Source of the DNA: Thiobacter sp. AK1
Lineage (GTDB): Bacteria; Pseudomonadota; Gammaproteobacteria; Burkholderiales; Thiobacteraceae
Assembly: GCF_039822265.1 (NCBI RefSeq)
Contig: NZ_JBAJEX010000002.1
Coordinates: 1-64,000 of the forward strand
Reading direction: 5' to 3'
DNA length: 64,000 bases
Both the position numbers and the translations under genes were made by a program. Shown here piece by piece: positions 7,694 through 16,947 of this stretch. Position 1 is the first letter of the stretch, and the number at the start of each line of letters is the position of its first letter. The notes under the pieces are model-generated. The model saw only the letters and a program-made list of their open reading frames with translations. It had not been told where the DNA came from and did not search any database.

Positions 7694-9136
7694 TCATCGC
7701 TTGCGCGTCTCGGCGTCGAGGCTGCGCAGTTCCTTCAGCCGGGCTTCCACGCTGGAGAGTTGATAGAAGTCCCCCTGGCCGCTTCTCAGGGCGATCTGCA
7801 GCTGCTCGATGGCAGCAGGCAGGTTGCCGCGCAGAACCTGGGCCTCGGCCAGCGCACGGTGTTGCGCGAGGACCTGGCCAAGCTGCGCATAGCCGCGCGC
7901 CTGCAATTCGTAGAGCCGCGCATCGGCAGGCGTGCTACGCAGACGGTTTTCCACCAGCTTGAGTGCGTCCTGCGCTTGGCCGGCCTTGAGCAGAGCATCG
8001 GCGTAACCGTAGATCAGGGCCCGGTGGAAGGGAAAACGCTCGAGGGCCTGGCGGTAGTGGTCCAGCAGCGCCTGGCTGCGTCCCTGAGCCGTCAGAATCT
8101 CTCCGGCGAGCGTCTCCACCCACGGATGGGGCGCAGCCAGGCGAGCGCGCAAGCGGGTGAGCGCCTCCCATGCGGCGTCCACCTGACGGTCGCGCAGGAG
8201 GGCCATCGCCAGACCATAACGCGTCGCCGTCTCGTTGGCGTACTTGTGCTCGCGCAGACTCTCGCGAAAATACGTCACCGCCTCGCGGGGGTTGCCCGTC
8301 ACGGCGCGCAGCTTGGCGCGCGCGAACTGGAACTCGAGGCTGTCCGGCACTTGGCGATAGGGGAGCTCCGCCACCCGCGCTTCCATGTCGGCGATACGTT
8401 CGGTGGTAAGGGGATGGGTGCGCAGATAGCTGGGCGCGTTGTTCTCGTAGATGCGGTTATATTTTTGCAGCCGCTCGAAGAAGCTCACCATCCCGCGAGG
8501 ATCGAAGCCCGCGGCCTGCAGGGTCTGCAGCCCGACGCGGTCGGCTTCCCGCTCGTTCTCCCGGGTAAAATCGAGCTGACTCTGGATCGCGCCCGCCTGC
8601 GCCGTGGCCACGGCCGCGCTCGCCACTTGGCTGTTGGAACGCGCGGCGAGAATGGCCACCGCCAACGCGGCGAGGGTGGTGAGCGTGTTGCGGCTTTCCG
8701 CCGCCACCATGCGGGCGATATGGCGCTGGGTGACGTGGGCGATTTCGTGGGCCAGCACACCGGCGAGTTCCGACTCGTTCTGCGCGGCGAGCAACAGGCC
8801 GGTATGCACACCGATGTAGCCGCCCGGCAGGGCGAAGGCGTTGAGGGTGTCATCGCGCATCAGGAAGAACTCGAAATCCTGGCCACTGGCGCCACTGTGG
8901 GCGGCAAGCCGCCAACCGAGCGCGTTGAGATAGTCGGTGATTTCGGGATCATCGTAATAGGCTCGGTCCAGACGCAGCTCGCGCATGATGGCCTCGCCCA
9001 CCTTGCGCTCAGTCTGGGCCGAGAACACGGACTGGGACGCCTCGCCCAGATCCGGCAGATTGTCGGCGGCCAAGAGGGGCGTAGCAAATGGCAGCGCCGC
9101 GAGAAGCGCGACGAGCCAGCGGAAGCGGAAGGTCAT
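7694..9136 (-). CDS. M48 family periplasmic metalloprotease with TPR repeats (BepA-like)
   Basis: A 480-residue exported protein: Sec signal (about residues 1-23), then an M48 zinc metallopeptidase domain with HEIAH (about residue 130) and the third ligand in ENEREADRVG, then a helical region of TPR-like repeats from about residue 265. This is the architecture of BepA/YfgC, which assists assembly or degradation of LptD and BAM components in the outer membrane. Length is close to that of BepA (487). It diverges from moaC across a 43-bp gap that must hold both promoters. Confidence 0.9.
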   Translation of the reverse strand: MTFRFRWLVALLAALPFATPLLAADNLPDLGEASQSVFSAQTERKVGEAIMRELRLDRAYYDDPEITDYLNALGWRLAAHSGASGQDFEFFLMRDDTLNAFALPGGYIGVHTGLLLAAQNESELAGVLAHEIAHVTQRHIARMVAAESRNTLTTLAALAVAILAARSNSQVASAAVATAQAGAIQSQLDFTRENEREADRVGLQTLQAAGFDPRGMVSFFERLQKYNRIYENNAPSYLRTHPLTTERIADMEARVAELPYRQVPDSLEFQFARAKLRAVTGNPREAVTYFRESLREHKYANETATRYGLAMALLRDRQVDAAWEALTRLRARLAAPHPWVETLAGEILTAQGRSQALLDHYRQALERFPFHRALIYGYADALLKAGQAQDALKLVENRLRSTPADARLYELQARGYAQLGQVLAQHRALAEAQVLRGNLPAAIEQLQIALRSGQGDFYQLSSVEARLKELRSLDAETRKR

Positions 9137-9179
9137 GGTGCTATGATAACGCCCCTTGCGTTTGGTTCAGGGTTCACCC

Positions 9180-9656
9180 GTGAGCGAATTCACCCATTTC
9201 GACGAAGCCGGCCAGGCCCATATGGTGGATGTTGGGGAAAAGGCGGAGACGAAGCGCGTGGCGCGCGCCGCTGGGCGGATTTGCATGCAGCCCGAGACGC
9301 TGGCCATGATTCGCGCCGGTGATGCCAAAAAGGGCGACGTGCTGGGCGTGGCACGCATCGCTGCCATCCAGGCGGCAAAACGCACGCCGGATTGGATTCC
9401 CCTGTGCCATCCCATTGCGCTGACCCGGGTTGCGGTGGAGTTCGAAGTGTGCGAGGCGGAATCAGCCATCGACTGTATCGTCACCACCGAGACGGTGGGG
9501 CGCACCGGGGTGGAAATGGAAGCCCTCACGGCGGTGGCCGCGGGCCTGCTCACCATCTATGACATGTGCAAGGCGGTGGACCGCGGCATGCGCATGGAGG
9601 CGATTCGCCTGCTGGAAAAATCCGGCGGGCGGTCCGGGCATTGGCAAGCCGCATGA
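9180..9656 (+). CDS. moaC: Cyclic pyranopterin monophosphate synthase MoaC
   Basis: A 158-residue enzyme for the second step of molybdenum cofactor synthesis, forming cyclic pyranopterin monophosphate. Family motifs are clear: [38 protein letters not shown] and [11 protein letters not shown]. Length is normal. The GTG at 9180 is preferred over an upstream TTG because family members begin SEFTHFDE. The gene overlaps the next by ATGA. The window also encodes molybdate import (modABC), about 43 kb away. Confidence 0.96.
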   Translation: MSEFTHFDEAGQAHMVDVGEKAETKRVARAAGRICMQPETLAMIRAGDAKKGDVLGVARIAAIQAAKRTPDWIPLCHPIALTRVAVEFEVCEAESAIDCIVTTETVGRTGVEMEALTAVAAGLLTIYDMCKAVDRGMRMEAIRLLEKSGGRSGHWQAA

Positions 9657-10411
9657 GGCAGCTGGCGGCGTGTCTGCTTGGCCTGATGTTGGCCAGCGCC
9701 GGATGGGCGGTGGAAGATGCCACCACCCTGCGGGTGCCGGCTGGCGAGACGGAGATACCCGTCGCGCGCTACTCGGCTGCGGGGTCCCGTGTCCTGCTCT
9801 GGTTACCTTCGGAATACGGCGTGCTGCCCCAGGAGCATCGAGCGGCGCGCGCCCTCGCTCAACAGGGCATCGAAACCTGGCTCGCCGATCTCTACGGAGC
9901 GCGTTTTCTGCCTGCTGTGGCGAGCAGTGCGGAAACGTTGCCCGCCGAGGATGTCTATCACCTCATCCGCGCAGCGTTTGCGGCCAAGCGGGAAGTGTGG
10001 CTCTCGAGCGCGGGCCGCGGCGCCAAATACGCGCTGGAGGGCGCGCGTCTGTGGCAAGAGCGGGAAGGGCAGGGCAAGCCGCTGGCCGGTGCAATTCTCC
10101 TTTACCCCAATCTCTACCTGGCACAACCCGAGCCGGGTAGCGAGCCCGCCTATCTTCCCGTTACGGCGCAGACGCGCCTGAACGTTTACATTCTGCAAGG
10201 CGAGCTGTCGCCTTGGTATTGGACCCTGGACACCTTGACGAGCGTAATGCGAAGCAGTGGCAGCCAGATCGTCGTGCGGACTGTTGCCGGTATCCGTGAC
10301 CGTTTCTACTTCCGAGACGACGCCATGCCCGCAGAACGCGAGCTGGGGGAACACCTGCCGACCTTCATGCGCGATCTCATACTTCACCCACCAGCCGAGA
10401 GTCCCAAATGA
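9653..10411 (+). CDS. Secreted alpha/beta-hydrolase-like protein of unknown function
   Basis: A 252-residue protein with a Sec signal ([19 protein letters not shown]). The body suggests an alpha/beta-hydrolase fold ([29 protein letters not shown], a nucleophile-elbow-like [14 protein letters not shown], and [12 protein letters not shown]), but a full catalytic triad cannot be shown. It is translationally coupled to moaC upstream (ATGA) and the TlpA-like gene downstream (ATGA), forming a three-gene operon. Confidence 0.7.
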   Translation: MRQLAACLLGLMLASAGWAVEDATTLRVPAGETEIPVARYSAAGSRVLLWLPSEYGVLPQEHRAARALAQQGIETWLADLYGARFLPAVASSAETLPAEDVYHLIRAAFAAKREVWLSSAGRGAKYALEGARLWQEREGQGKPLAGAILLYPNLYLAQPEPGSEPAYLPVTAQTRLNVYILQGELSPWYWTLDTLTSVMRSSGSQIVVRTVAGIRDRFYFRDDAMPAERELGEHLPTFMRDLILHPPAESPK

Positions 10412-10950
10412 TGCGCGCCACGTTTTTGCTGCTCTGCCTGGTCCTGTTTGCTGCGCCTGTTGTCGCAGGCGAGCTCAAACCGCTCACACCGCGCACTGCG
10501 CCGCCACTCCTTCTTAAGGATCTCGACGGCAAGCGCCACGACCTGGCGGATTATCGCGGCAAGGTGGTGCTGGTAAATTTCTGGGCCACCTGGTGCCCGC
10601 CCTGCCGCGCCGAAATGCCCTCCATGCAGCGGCTCAAGACCATGATGCGAGACCAACCCTTCGCCATCCTGGCAGTGGACATGGCAGAAACGGAAAAGGA
10701 GATCCGCGATTTCCTCAAGGAGTTCAAGGATGCGCCCCTCGACTTCACCATCCTGCTCGACCCAAAAGGCGAAGCCATGAAGGCGTGGAAAGTGCACGTC
10801 TTTCCCACCAGTTTCCTGGTCGACACGGAAGGCAAACTGCGCTACGGCGTGGCCGGCTCGATGGAATGGGACGAGGTCGATCCCATAGCCAAGATCCAGA
10901 GCCTGCTGCCCGCACCAGTGGCACCCGCAGCCCCTGTCACCGCGCAGTAG
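10408..10950 (+). CDS. TlpA/ResA-like periplasmic thiol-disulfide protein
   Basis: A 180-residue protein with a signal peptide and an AhpC/TSA-type thioredoxin domain. The active site is WATWCPPCRAEMP (about residues 57-69) and the cis-proline region is FPTSFLVD. Such proteins keep cytochrome c or copper-site thiols reduced in the periplasm, plausible in a cell with Sox and bc1 cytochromes. It has a short Pro/Ala-rich tail. Last gene of the moaC operon. Confidence 0.88.
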   Translation: MMRATFLLLCLVLFAAPVVAGELKPLTPRTAPPLLLKDLDGKRHDLADYRGKVVLVNFWATWCPPCRAEMPSMQRLKTMMRDQPFAILAVDMAETEKEIRDFLKEFKDAPLDFTILLDPKGEAMKAWKVHVFPTSFLVDTEGKLRYGVAGSMEWDEVDPIAKIQSLLPAPVAPAAPVTAQ

Positions 10951-11091
10951 CGCCGCCGTCGTTCCCATCAGCCGCGGCACGAAGCACGCGCCGCGCGTGC
11001 CCCGCCATCGCCGCACGCAGGTGACGGCCGCGGCAGCTTCCCGCCTGCCCCGCGGTTTGCCTTCGGTTAAACGGTTTGTTTGAATAGCGGA

Positions 11092-11376
11092 ATGAGCGCC
11101 CCGCTGTCCCCCAAGAAACGCCTGTACGAACAACTCGCCCGCGTCGCCAAGGCGCTGGCTCAGCCCGGACGATTGGAACTGCTGGAAGCCCTGGGACAGG
11201 GCGAGCGCAGCGTGGATGCGCTCGCTCAGGTGACCGGCATGTCGGTGGCCAACACCTCCCATCACCTGCAGACCTTGCGCGACGGCGGGCTCGTGACGTC
11301 GCGGCGTGAGGGTCTGCAGGTCATCTACCGGCTGAGCGATCCGGCCATCCCTATTGAGCATTACGTAAGTAGGTGA
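11092..11376 (+). pseudogene. ArsR-family regulator truncated by a MITE
   Basis: About 86 native residues form the complete ArsR winged helix-turn-helix (RLYEQLARVAKAL, PGRLELLEAL, VANTSHHLQTLRDGGLV, GLQVIYRL). At 11352 the MITE interrupts the gene, and the reading frame runs into it, adding PIEHYVSR and a stop. Relatives with this N-terminus often carry a C-terminal rhodanese domain; no such remnant is seen beyond the MITE. A DNA-binding stub might still be made. Confidence 0.8.
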
Positions 11377-11501
11377 CACCTTTGTGTCGTCCCCGCGAAA
11401 GCGGGGACCCAGGAACATGGCGAGGATACCCTGGATTCCCGCTTTCGCGGGAATGACGTTTGACTTACGCAGCCTGTCAACGACTTACGTAACGCTCAAT
11501 A
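11352..11501 (-). mobile_element. MITE copy 3 (150 bp, complete, inverted)
   Basis: Bounded by TATTGAGC (11352) and GCTCAATA (11501), in reverse orientation relative to copies 1 and 2. Both inverted-repeat ends and both internal hairpins are intact. It sits inside the ArsR gene. Confidence 0.9.
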
Positions 11502-11845
11502 GTTATCTTTACCGCCTATTGTTTTCAGGTCGATTAGGCCGCCTGCCAAAACTTGAACTGGTCTCCATTCACACCCACGCTCACACCGGATTGGTTGTCG
11601 AGACAATTCCCTTGGGCGTCGCAGAGGCCGCCGGGCTGCCTGGTGTCGCCAGTGGGGCGCCACTCCGCACACTGGTGCGGTTGGTGACAATGCCGGAGGT
11701 GCGAACGCCCAGGTCGCGCCCCTCAGCACACAGACCGGGATCGCCCAGGTGGGTGAGGGTAAGAGACGCGCTGGCACAAGAGGCTGGCGGATCGCAATGG
11801 AAAGGTCAGGGGGACGCGAGAGCAGCAGACTATAAAGTAAAGGCC

Positions 11846-11889
11846 TGACCCCGCGAGCGCCGCTGACCCCGCGAGTGACCCCGCGAGCG
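11846..11889. repeat. Three direct repeats of TGACCCCGCGAG
   Basis: Units start at 11846, 11864 and 11876. The second and third abut. The preceding AAAGTAAAGGCC is AT-rich. No function is evident. Confidence 0.7.
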
Positions 11890-12193
11890 CCAGGGTCGTC
11901 GAACACCTGATGCCGAACCGGCCCCCCTGGGGCGCCCTGCTCCTGGCGGCGGGAGATAAGGCACAGTAGCGAATTCCGGAAGAGCGAAACACCCTGCTGT
12001 ATTCGTCCAGTACCTTTGGCGCTCGGGGTGGTGAGTGAGGCGCCATTTTACGGGCGGCAGTCATGGCCGGCCCGGGTTGCACCTGCATCGGCGCCACGCT
12101 CGTGGCGCAACAAGTCGTGCCGCTGCCCTGCCAGGCGGCTGGCGCAGGCAATCTGCGCCTGGGAAAGCGTCCAGCCTTGCGTGGGCCGCACCG

Positions 12194-12223
12194 GCTCATT
12201 CCGGCGGGCCCGCCGGAATGAGC
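12194..12223. repeat. Perfect 30-bp palindrome
   Basis: GCTCATTCCGGCGGG is followed directly by its exact reverse complement. No T tract follows on either strand, so a standard terminator is not supported. It may be a REP-like element or a cruciform-forming site; on the minus strand it lies about 100 bp past the sspB stop. Confidence 0.75.
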
Positions 12224-12330
12224 TGGCACCGTGGTCGAAAGCGTTGGAGCGCGCCACTGGGGGCGCGCCTGCGACGCGGACCTGGCGGACTTGCGCGAAC
12301 GCTGGCTTGCCGCCCTGGCGCGACGGCGGC

Positions 12331-12768
12331 TTATTTGATGACCTTGAGATGGCTGCCGCGGGCGGGCTTGGGGGATTGGGGGCTGGGTGGCTCGTCACGG
12401 GGCGGCGTAGCCGGCAGACTGGTCGGCGCGGTATCGCCCGCAATGGGCGCCCCTGGGCTTCCCACCTGGAAGAAAAGGCCCTGGCCGGTCTCCTTGGCGA
12501 AGATACCGGACACCGCCTCCACCGGAATTTTCAGCTCGCGCGAGACGCCGTTGAAACGCGCGGCGAAGCGGATGAAGTCGTTGTCGATCTTGAGTTTGTG
12601 GGTGGCGGTGTAGCTGATGTTGAGCACGATCTGCCCGTTTTTCACGTACTCCATGGGCACGCGCGTGCGCCCGTCCACCTGCACCGCGAGGTAGGGCGTG
12701 TAGCCCTGATCCACGCACCACTCATAGATGGCGCGGATCAGGTAGGGCTTGGTGGAGGCATCGAACAT
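12331..12768 (-). CDS. sspB: ClpXP protease specificity factor SspB
   Basis: A 145-residue adaptor that delivers ssrA-tagged proteins to ClpXP. The N-terminal substrate-binding domain is clear (TKPYLIRAIYEWCVD, VPMEYVKNGQIVLNIS, FIRFAARFNG). A Pro-rich flexible linker leads to the ClpX-docking tail ending RGSHLKVIK, like the XB peptide of characterised SspB. It overlaps the sspA stop (TAATG), so the two are coupled. Confidence 0.95.
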   Translation of the reverse strand: MFDASTKPYLIRAIYEWCVDQGYTPYLAVQVDGRTRVPMEYVKNGQIVLNISYTATHKLKIDNDFIRFAARFNGVSRELKIPVEAVSGIFAKETGQGLFFQVGSPGAPIAGDTAPTSLPATPPRDEPPSPQSPKPARGSHLKVIK

Positions 12769-13367
12769 TATTTTCGCATCGCCTTTTCCGAGGGCGTCAT
12801 GGCTTCGATGAAGGCGGGGCGGGAAAACAAGCGCTCGGCGTATTTGAGCACGGGCGCGGCCTGCTTGGGCAGCTGGATGCCGTAGTATTCCAGGCGCCAG
12901 AGCAACGGCGCGATGGCCACGTCCAGCATGGAGTACTCATCGCCCAGCATGTATTTCTGTTTCTGGAACACCGGCGCAATCAGGGTCAGATGGTCGCGGA
13001 TGATGGCGCGCGCTTTGTCTGCTTCTTTCTTGGGGCCCTTCTCCAGGGTATCGATGTGGCAGAACAGCTCGTTTTCGAAGCGAAACAGGAACAGGCGCGC
13101 ACGGCCGCGCATCACCGGGTCCGCCGGCATCAGCTGGGGATGGGGAAAGCGCTCATCGATGTACTCGTTGATGATGTTGGCTTCGTGCAGCACCAGGTCG
13201 CGTTCCACCAGGACCGGCACGCGGTTGTATGGATTCATCACCGCGATGTCTTCCGGCATGTTTTCCACGTCCACGTCGATGACCTGGAAGTCCATGCCCT
13301 TTTCATAGAGCACGATGCGACAGCGTTGGCTGAAGGGATCGGTGGTCCCCGAGTACAAAGTCATCAT
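12768..13367 (-). CDS. sspA: Stringent starvation protein A
   Basis: A 199-residue GST-fold protein that binds RNA polymerase and alters transcription in starvation. The thioredoxin-like N-terminal domain (MTLYSGTTDPFSQRCRIVLYEKG, NPYNRVPVLVERD, LHEANIINEYIDE) and the helical C-terminal domain are complete. The position directly downstream of the bc1 genes and overlapping sspB is typical of betaproteobacteria. Confidence 0.95.
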   Translation of the reverse strand: MMTLYSGTTDPFSQRCRIVLYEKGMDFQVIDVDVENMPEDIAVMNPYNRVPVLVERDLVLHEANIINEYIDERFPHPQLMPADPVMRGRARLFLFRFENELFCHIDTLEKGPKKEADKARAIIRDHLTLIAPVFQKQKYMLGDEYSMLDVAIAPLLWRLEYYGIQLPKQAAPVLKYAERLFSRPAFIEAMTPSEKAMRK

Positions 13368-13453
13368 AGGCGTTTACCTGTAGCGTATGCTCACTGGCCC
13401 CATTAGATGGGGCAAGGCGGCACGGGTTCAAGGGCGCAGCCCACAATGGACGA

Positions 13454-13477
13454 GGGGCGGAACCGTGGTTCCGCCCC
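13454..13477 (-). terminator. Strong hairpin after petC
   Basis: GGGGCGGAACC and GGTTCCGCCCC pair over 11 bp around a 2-base loop, about 40 bp after the petC stop. No T run follows on the minus strand, so it may act as a 3'-end stabiliser or partial terminator between petC and sspA. Confidence 0.55.
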
Positions 13478-13515
13478 CATCCGGCCAGGCCCTGCATGGG
13501 CCACGCAGGGCGCGT

Positions 13516-14253
13516 TTAGTGCACGTCTTTCCAGAATTCCTTCTTCAGGTAGTAAGTGAGGACTGCCAGGCCCAGCAGGAAGAAAATGACAATGATGCCC
13601 AGCTGCTTGCGCTTGGCCTGGGCCGGCTCACCCATATAGACCAGATAGTTCACCAGGTCGCCCACTGCAGCATCGTACTCCGCGCGGCTCATCTTGCCCG
13701 GCTTGATGAGCTCGAAGCGATCGAACACGTGTTGTTCTCGACCTTCGTGATCTTTCACGGTCTTGAAGTGCGCCACTTGCTCCCCCTGGAGTTCCCACAG
13801 CACGTGGGGCATGCCCACGTTGGGGAACACGGTGTTGTTCCAGCCAGTGGGCCGCGAAGGGTCGCGGTAGAAGCTGCGCAGGTAGGTGTAGAGCCAGTCC
13901 GGGTCGCGCGAGCGCGCGATCACGGTCAGATCGGGGGGCGTGGCGCCGAACCAGGCCTTACCATCCGCTGGACGCAGGGCGATGGTCATGGGCTGGCCCA
14001 CCTTCTCCTGGGTGAACAGCAGGTTATCGGCGATCTGCTGCTCCGTCAGCCCCAGGTCGGTCAGACGCGAGTAGCGCATGTAGTTGGCGCTATGGCAGTT
14101 CAGGCAGTAGTTGACGAACAGGCGCGCCCCCTTCTGCAGGGAGATCTTGTCATTGACGTTGACGGGCGCCCGATCCAGGTGTACCGGAGCACCGCTGGCA
14201 AAGACGGCGGCCGGCAACCACGCAGCCAAGAAGAGGATCAGTTTGCTTTTCAT
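13516..14253 (-). CDS. petC: Cytochrome c1 of the bc1 complex
   Basis: A 245-residue haem subunit that passes electrons from the Rieske protein to soluble cytochrome c. An N-terminal signal is cleaved or anchors; the haem site is NYCLNCHSANYMR (about residue 54). A C-terminal transmembrane helix (IIVIFFLLGLAVLTYYL) ends in a charged tail. Its ATG overlaps the end of petB. Confidence 0.96.
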   Translation of the reverse strand: MKSKLILFLAAWLPAAVFASGAPVHLDRAPVNVNDKISLQKGARLFVNYCLNCHSANYMRYSRLTDLGLTEQQIADNLLFTQEKVGQPMTIALRPADGKAWFGATPPDLTVIARSRDPDWLYTYLRSFYRDPSRPTGWNNTVFPNVGMPHVLWELQGEQVAHFKTVKDHEGREQHVFDRFELIKPGKMSRAEYDAAVGDLVNYLVYMGEPAQAKRKQLGIIVIFFLLGLAVLTYYLKKEFWKDVH

Positions 14254-15488
14254 TATCCAGTCACCCTTTCCGGTTCCGGTTTGGTCTTGTCAATCCTGGT
14301 GTACCACGGCATGAGCAGGAAGAACAGGAAGTAGATCACGCTGAAAACCCGCGCCAGCACGGTGTACACCGGCGTGACCGGCTGCATGCCCAGGTAGGAC
14401 AGGCCGATGAAGGAGATGGCAAACAGGGCAAGAGCGGTTTTGTAGAGCACGCCACGGTAGCGGATGGACTTCACCGGCGACTTGTCCAGCCAGGGCAGGA
14501 AAAAGAGCAGCACGATCGCCGCACCCATGGCCACCACGCCCGGGAACTGGGAACCGAGAATGGGTGGCACCGCCCGCAGGATGGAGTAGAAGGCCGTGAA
14601 GTACCACAAGGGCGCGATGTGCTCGGGCGTCTTGAGTGGGTCGGCCGGGATGAAGTTGTTGGCCTCCAGGAAGTAGCCACCCATCTCGGGCGCGAAGAAG
14701 ATGATGGCCGAGAACACGATCAGAAACACCACCACCCCGAAAATGTCCTTCACCGTGTAGTAGGGGTGGAAGGGGATGCCATCCAGCGGGATGCCAGTTT
14801 TCGGATCCTTTTTCTTCTTGATCTCGATGCCATCGGGGTTGTTGGAGCCCACCTCGTGCAGCGCCACCAGGTGCACGAACACCAGAGCGATCAGCACCAG
14901 GGGCAAAGCGATCACGTGGAAGGCGAAGAAGCGGTTGAGGGTGGCGTCCGAGATCACGTAGTCGCCGCGAATCCATACCGCCAGATCGGGACCGATCACG
15001 GGAATGGCGGCAAACAGATTCACGATCACCTGGGCGCCCCAGAAGGACATTTGCCCCCAGGGCAGCAAATAGCCCAGGAAAGCCTCGGCCATCAGCGCCA
15101 GGTAGATGAACACGCCGAAGATCCAGATCAGTTCGCGCGGCTTGCGGTAGGAGCCGTACATGAGACCGCGGAACATGTGCAGGTAGACCACCACGAAGAA
15201 CATGGACGCGCCGGTGGAGTGCATGTAGCGGATCAGCCAGCCCCAGTCCACGTCGCGCATGATGTATTCCACAGCGCCAAAAGCCAGGTTGGCGTCGGGC
15301 TTGTAGTTCATGGTGAGGAAGATGCCGGTGACGATCTGGATCACCAGAACCAGCAGGGCAAGCGAGCCGAAGAAGTACCAGAAGTTGAAGTTCTTCGGTG
15401 CATAGTACTCGGACAGGTGGGCCTTCCAGGTGGCGGTGAGCGGAAAGCGCTCGTCCACCCAGGCGAGCAGTTGCTGCATCTTGGTCAT
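14253..15488 (-). CDS. petB: Cytochrome b of the bc1 complex
   Basis: A 411-residue polytopic membrane protein holding the two b haems and both quinone sites. Typical segments are YYAPKNFNFWYFFGSLAL, GWLIRYMHSTGASMFF with haem-ligand histidines, GYLLPWGQMSFWGA and PEW-like PLWYFTAFYSILRA. Single-chain (bacterial) form, about eight helices. It is 4 bp downstream of the Rieske gene. Confidence 0.97.
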   Translation of the reverse strand: MTKMQQLLAWVDERFPLTATWKAHLSEYYAPKNFNFWYFFGSLALLVLVIQIVTGIFLTMNYKPDANLAFGAVEYIMRDVDWGWLIRYMHSTGASMFFVVVYLHMFRGLMYGSYRKPRELIWIFGVFIYLALMAEAFLGYLLPWGQMSFWGAQVIVNLFAAIPVIGPDLAVWIRGDYVISDATLNRFFAFHVIALPLVLIALVFVHLVALHEVGSNNPDGIEIKKKKDPKTGIPLDGIPFHPYYTVKDIFGVVVFLIVFSAIIFFAPEMGGYFLEANNFIPADPLKTPEHIAPLWYFTAFYSILRAVPPILGSQFPGVVAMGAAIVLLFFLPWLDKSPVKSIRYRGVLYKTALALFAISFIGLSYLGMQPVTPVYTVLARVFSVIYFLFFLLMPWYTRIDKTKPEPERVTG

Positions 15489-15492
15489 GTTG

Positions 15493-16083
15493 TTACGCTC
15501 CCTTGGTGTCTTCGCCGATCAGGATGCGGGTATCGGTCACGTAGCGGTGAGGCGGCACCACCATGTTGGTGGGCGCGGGCGAGCCTTTGAACACGCGCGC
15601 CGCCAGGTCGAAGCGGGAACCATGGCAGGGGCAGTAGAAACCGCCGGGCCAATCGGGACCGGTCTCGTTGTCGGAAACGGGCTTAAGCTTGGGGCTTGGC
15701 GAGCAGCCCAGGTGGGTGCAGATGCCGATGACCACCATGTACTGATCCTTGATCGCGCGGTGGTTCTTGCAGTACTCGGGTTGGATGGAGCTTTCGGATT
15801 TCGGATCGGACAGGCGGTCGTCATGCTTGTCCAGAAGCTCCAGCATTTCCTTGGTGCGGTAGATCACCCACACCGGTTTGCCGCGCCATTCCACCGTAGC
15901 GTAGCTGCCGGGCTCGATCTTGCTGATGTCCACCTCCACCGGCGCGCCGGCGGCCTTGGCCCGCTGACTGGGGTTCATGCTGGCGATGAACGGCCAGGCC
16001 GCCGCCAGCACGCCTGCCCCACCCACCACCGAGGTGGCGACGATGAGACGGCGGCGGGTGCGATTGACTCCTTGGTTACTCAT
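15493..16083 (-). CDS. petA: Rieske iron-sulfur subunit of the bc1 complex
   Basis: A 196-residue protein with an N-terminal twin-arginine-type segment ([25 protein letters not shown]) that also serves as membrane anchor. The 2Fe-2S ligands are in ICTHLGC and [10 protein letters not shown]. First gene of petABC; the unit probably extends to sspAB. This complex carries electrons from quinol, and it links to the Sox cytochromes through the shared cytochrome c pool. Confidence 0.97.
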   Translation of the reverse strand: MSNQGVNRTRRRLIVATSVVGGAGVLAAAWPFIASMNPSQRAKAAGAPVEVDISKIEPGSYATVEWRGKPVWVIYRTKEMLELLDKHDDRLSDPKSESSIQPEYCKNHRAIKDQYMVVIGICTHLGCSPSPKLKPVSDNETGPDWPGGFYCPCHGSRFDLAARVFKGSPAPTNMVVPPHRYVTDTRILIGEDTKGA

Positions 16084-16186
16084 ATCCCGTCCTGTCCAAA
16101 TGGTGAAAAAGGCAAAAGCAGCATTCTAACCAAAAGCCTTGCGCAAATAGAAGCCCCAGCATCGCATCCGATTGATTTTCATCAAG

Positions 16187-16933
16187 TTAGACCGGGTTGG
16201 GGATGTCGATAAAACGATGTTCGAGCCCGAATTGGGCGGCCAGATGGTCCCCCAGGGCCTGGATGCCGTCCCGTTCGGTGGCGTGGTGGCCGGCGGCGAT
16301 GAAGGCGACGCCAGATTCCCGTGCGAAGTGCACGTTGTGCTCGGAGGCTTCACCCGTGAGGTAGGCATCCACGCCCAGGGCCGCTACCGTCTCGAAATAG
16401 CCTTGGGCGCCGCCGCTACACCAGGCGATGCGCTTTAGCGGCCGGTCCCGCTCTCCCACCACCAGGGGAGTACGGCCCAAGGCGTGTTCCACCCGCGCGG
16501 CGAATTCTCCCAGCAGGCAAGGCGCGCTTAGTCGGCCCAAGGCGATCAGGCCCTGCTCCCCGGTCCACTCCTCGACGGTAAGCCCCAGGCGGCGTCCCAG
16601 CCGGGCGTTGTTACCCAATTCCGGATGGGCATCCAAAGGCAGATGGAAGGCGAATAAGCTCACCTCGTGGGCCAGCAGCAACCCGATGCGCGCGCGCTTG
16701 ACACCGACGATGGGCGCGGGTTCGTTTTTCCAGAAGTAGCCGTGATGCACCAGCACCGCATCGGCACCGGCTGCGATGGCGGCTTCCAGCAGGGCGAGAC
16801 TTGCGCTCACGCCCGTGACGATGCGCAAGACCTCGGCGCGCCCTTCCACCTGCAAGCCATTGGGGCAGTAATCCCGGAAGCGGGAAACGTCGAGCAACGC
16901 GCGCGTATAATGGTCCAGGTCTTCGAGCCGCAT
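16187..16933 (-). CDS. NIF3-like dinuclear metal-centre protein
   Basis: A 248-residue protein of the NIF3/YbgI family (DUF34). The metal-binding motifs VLVHHGYFW, FAFHLPLDAHPELGNN and AGHHATER are present. Function in the family is poorly settled (a GTP cyclohydrolase I type 2-like annotation is often given). It diverges from the DegS/AlgW-like protease gene with only 14 bp between the starts, so each promoter lies within or against the other gene. Confidence 0.9.
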   Translation of the reverse strand: MRLEDLDHYTRALLDVSRFRDYCPNGLQVEGRAEVLRIVTGVSASLALLEAAIAAGADAVLVHHGYFWKNEPAPIVGVKRARIGLLLAHEVSLFAFHLPLDAHPELGNNARLGRRLGLTVEEWTGEQGLIALGRLSAPCLLGEFAARVEHALGRTPLVVGERDRPLKRIAWCSGGAQGYFETVAALGVDAYLTGEASEHNVHFARESGVAFIAAGHHATERDGIQALGDHLAAQFGLEHRFIDIPNPV

Positions 16934-16947
16934 CCCTTTGTCTCCCG

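Larger units (their letters stand above)
11502..12330. other. Gene-poor debris region
   Basis: About 830 bp with no supported gene. On the minus strand a frame ending near 11540 reads GGLCDAQGNCLDN and then GDQFKFWQAA followed by a stop, which looks like a real protein C-terminus but has no intact upstream frame and is not recognised. The region also holds a three-unit direct repeat (11846) and a 30-bp palindrome (12194). It is probably a graveyard left by deletions near the MITE insertion. Confidence 0.45.

Noticed and set aside
7760-9322. A 520-codon plus-strand frame opposite the BepA-like gene
   Set aside because: It is a shadow of the real gene in GC-rich DNA, with no domain and a His/Arg/Gly-rich composition.
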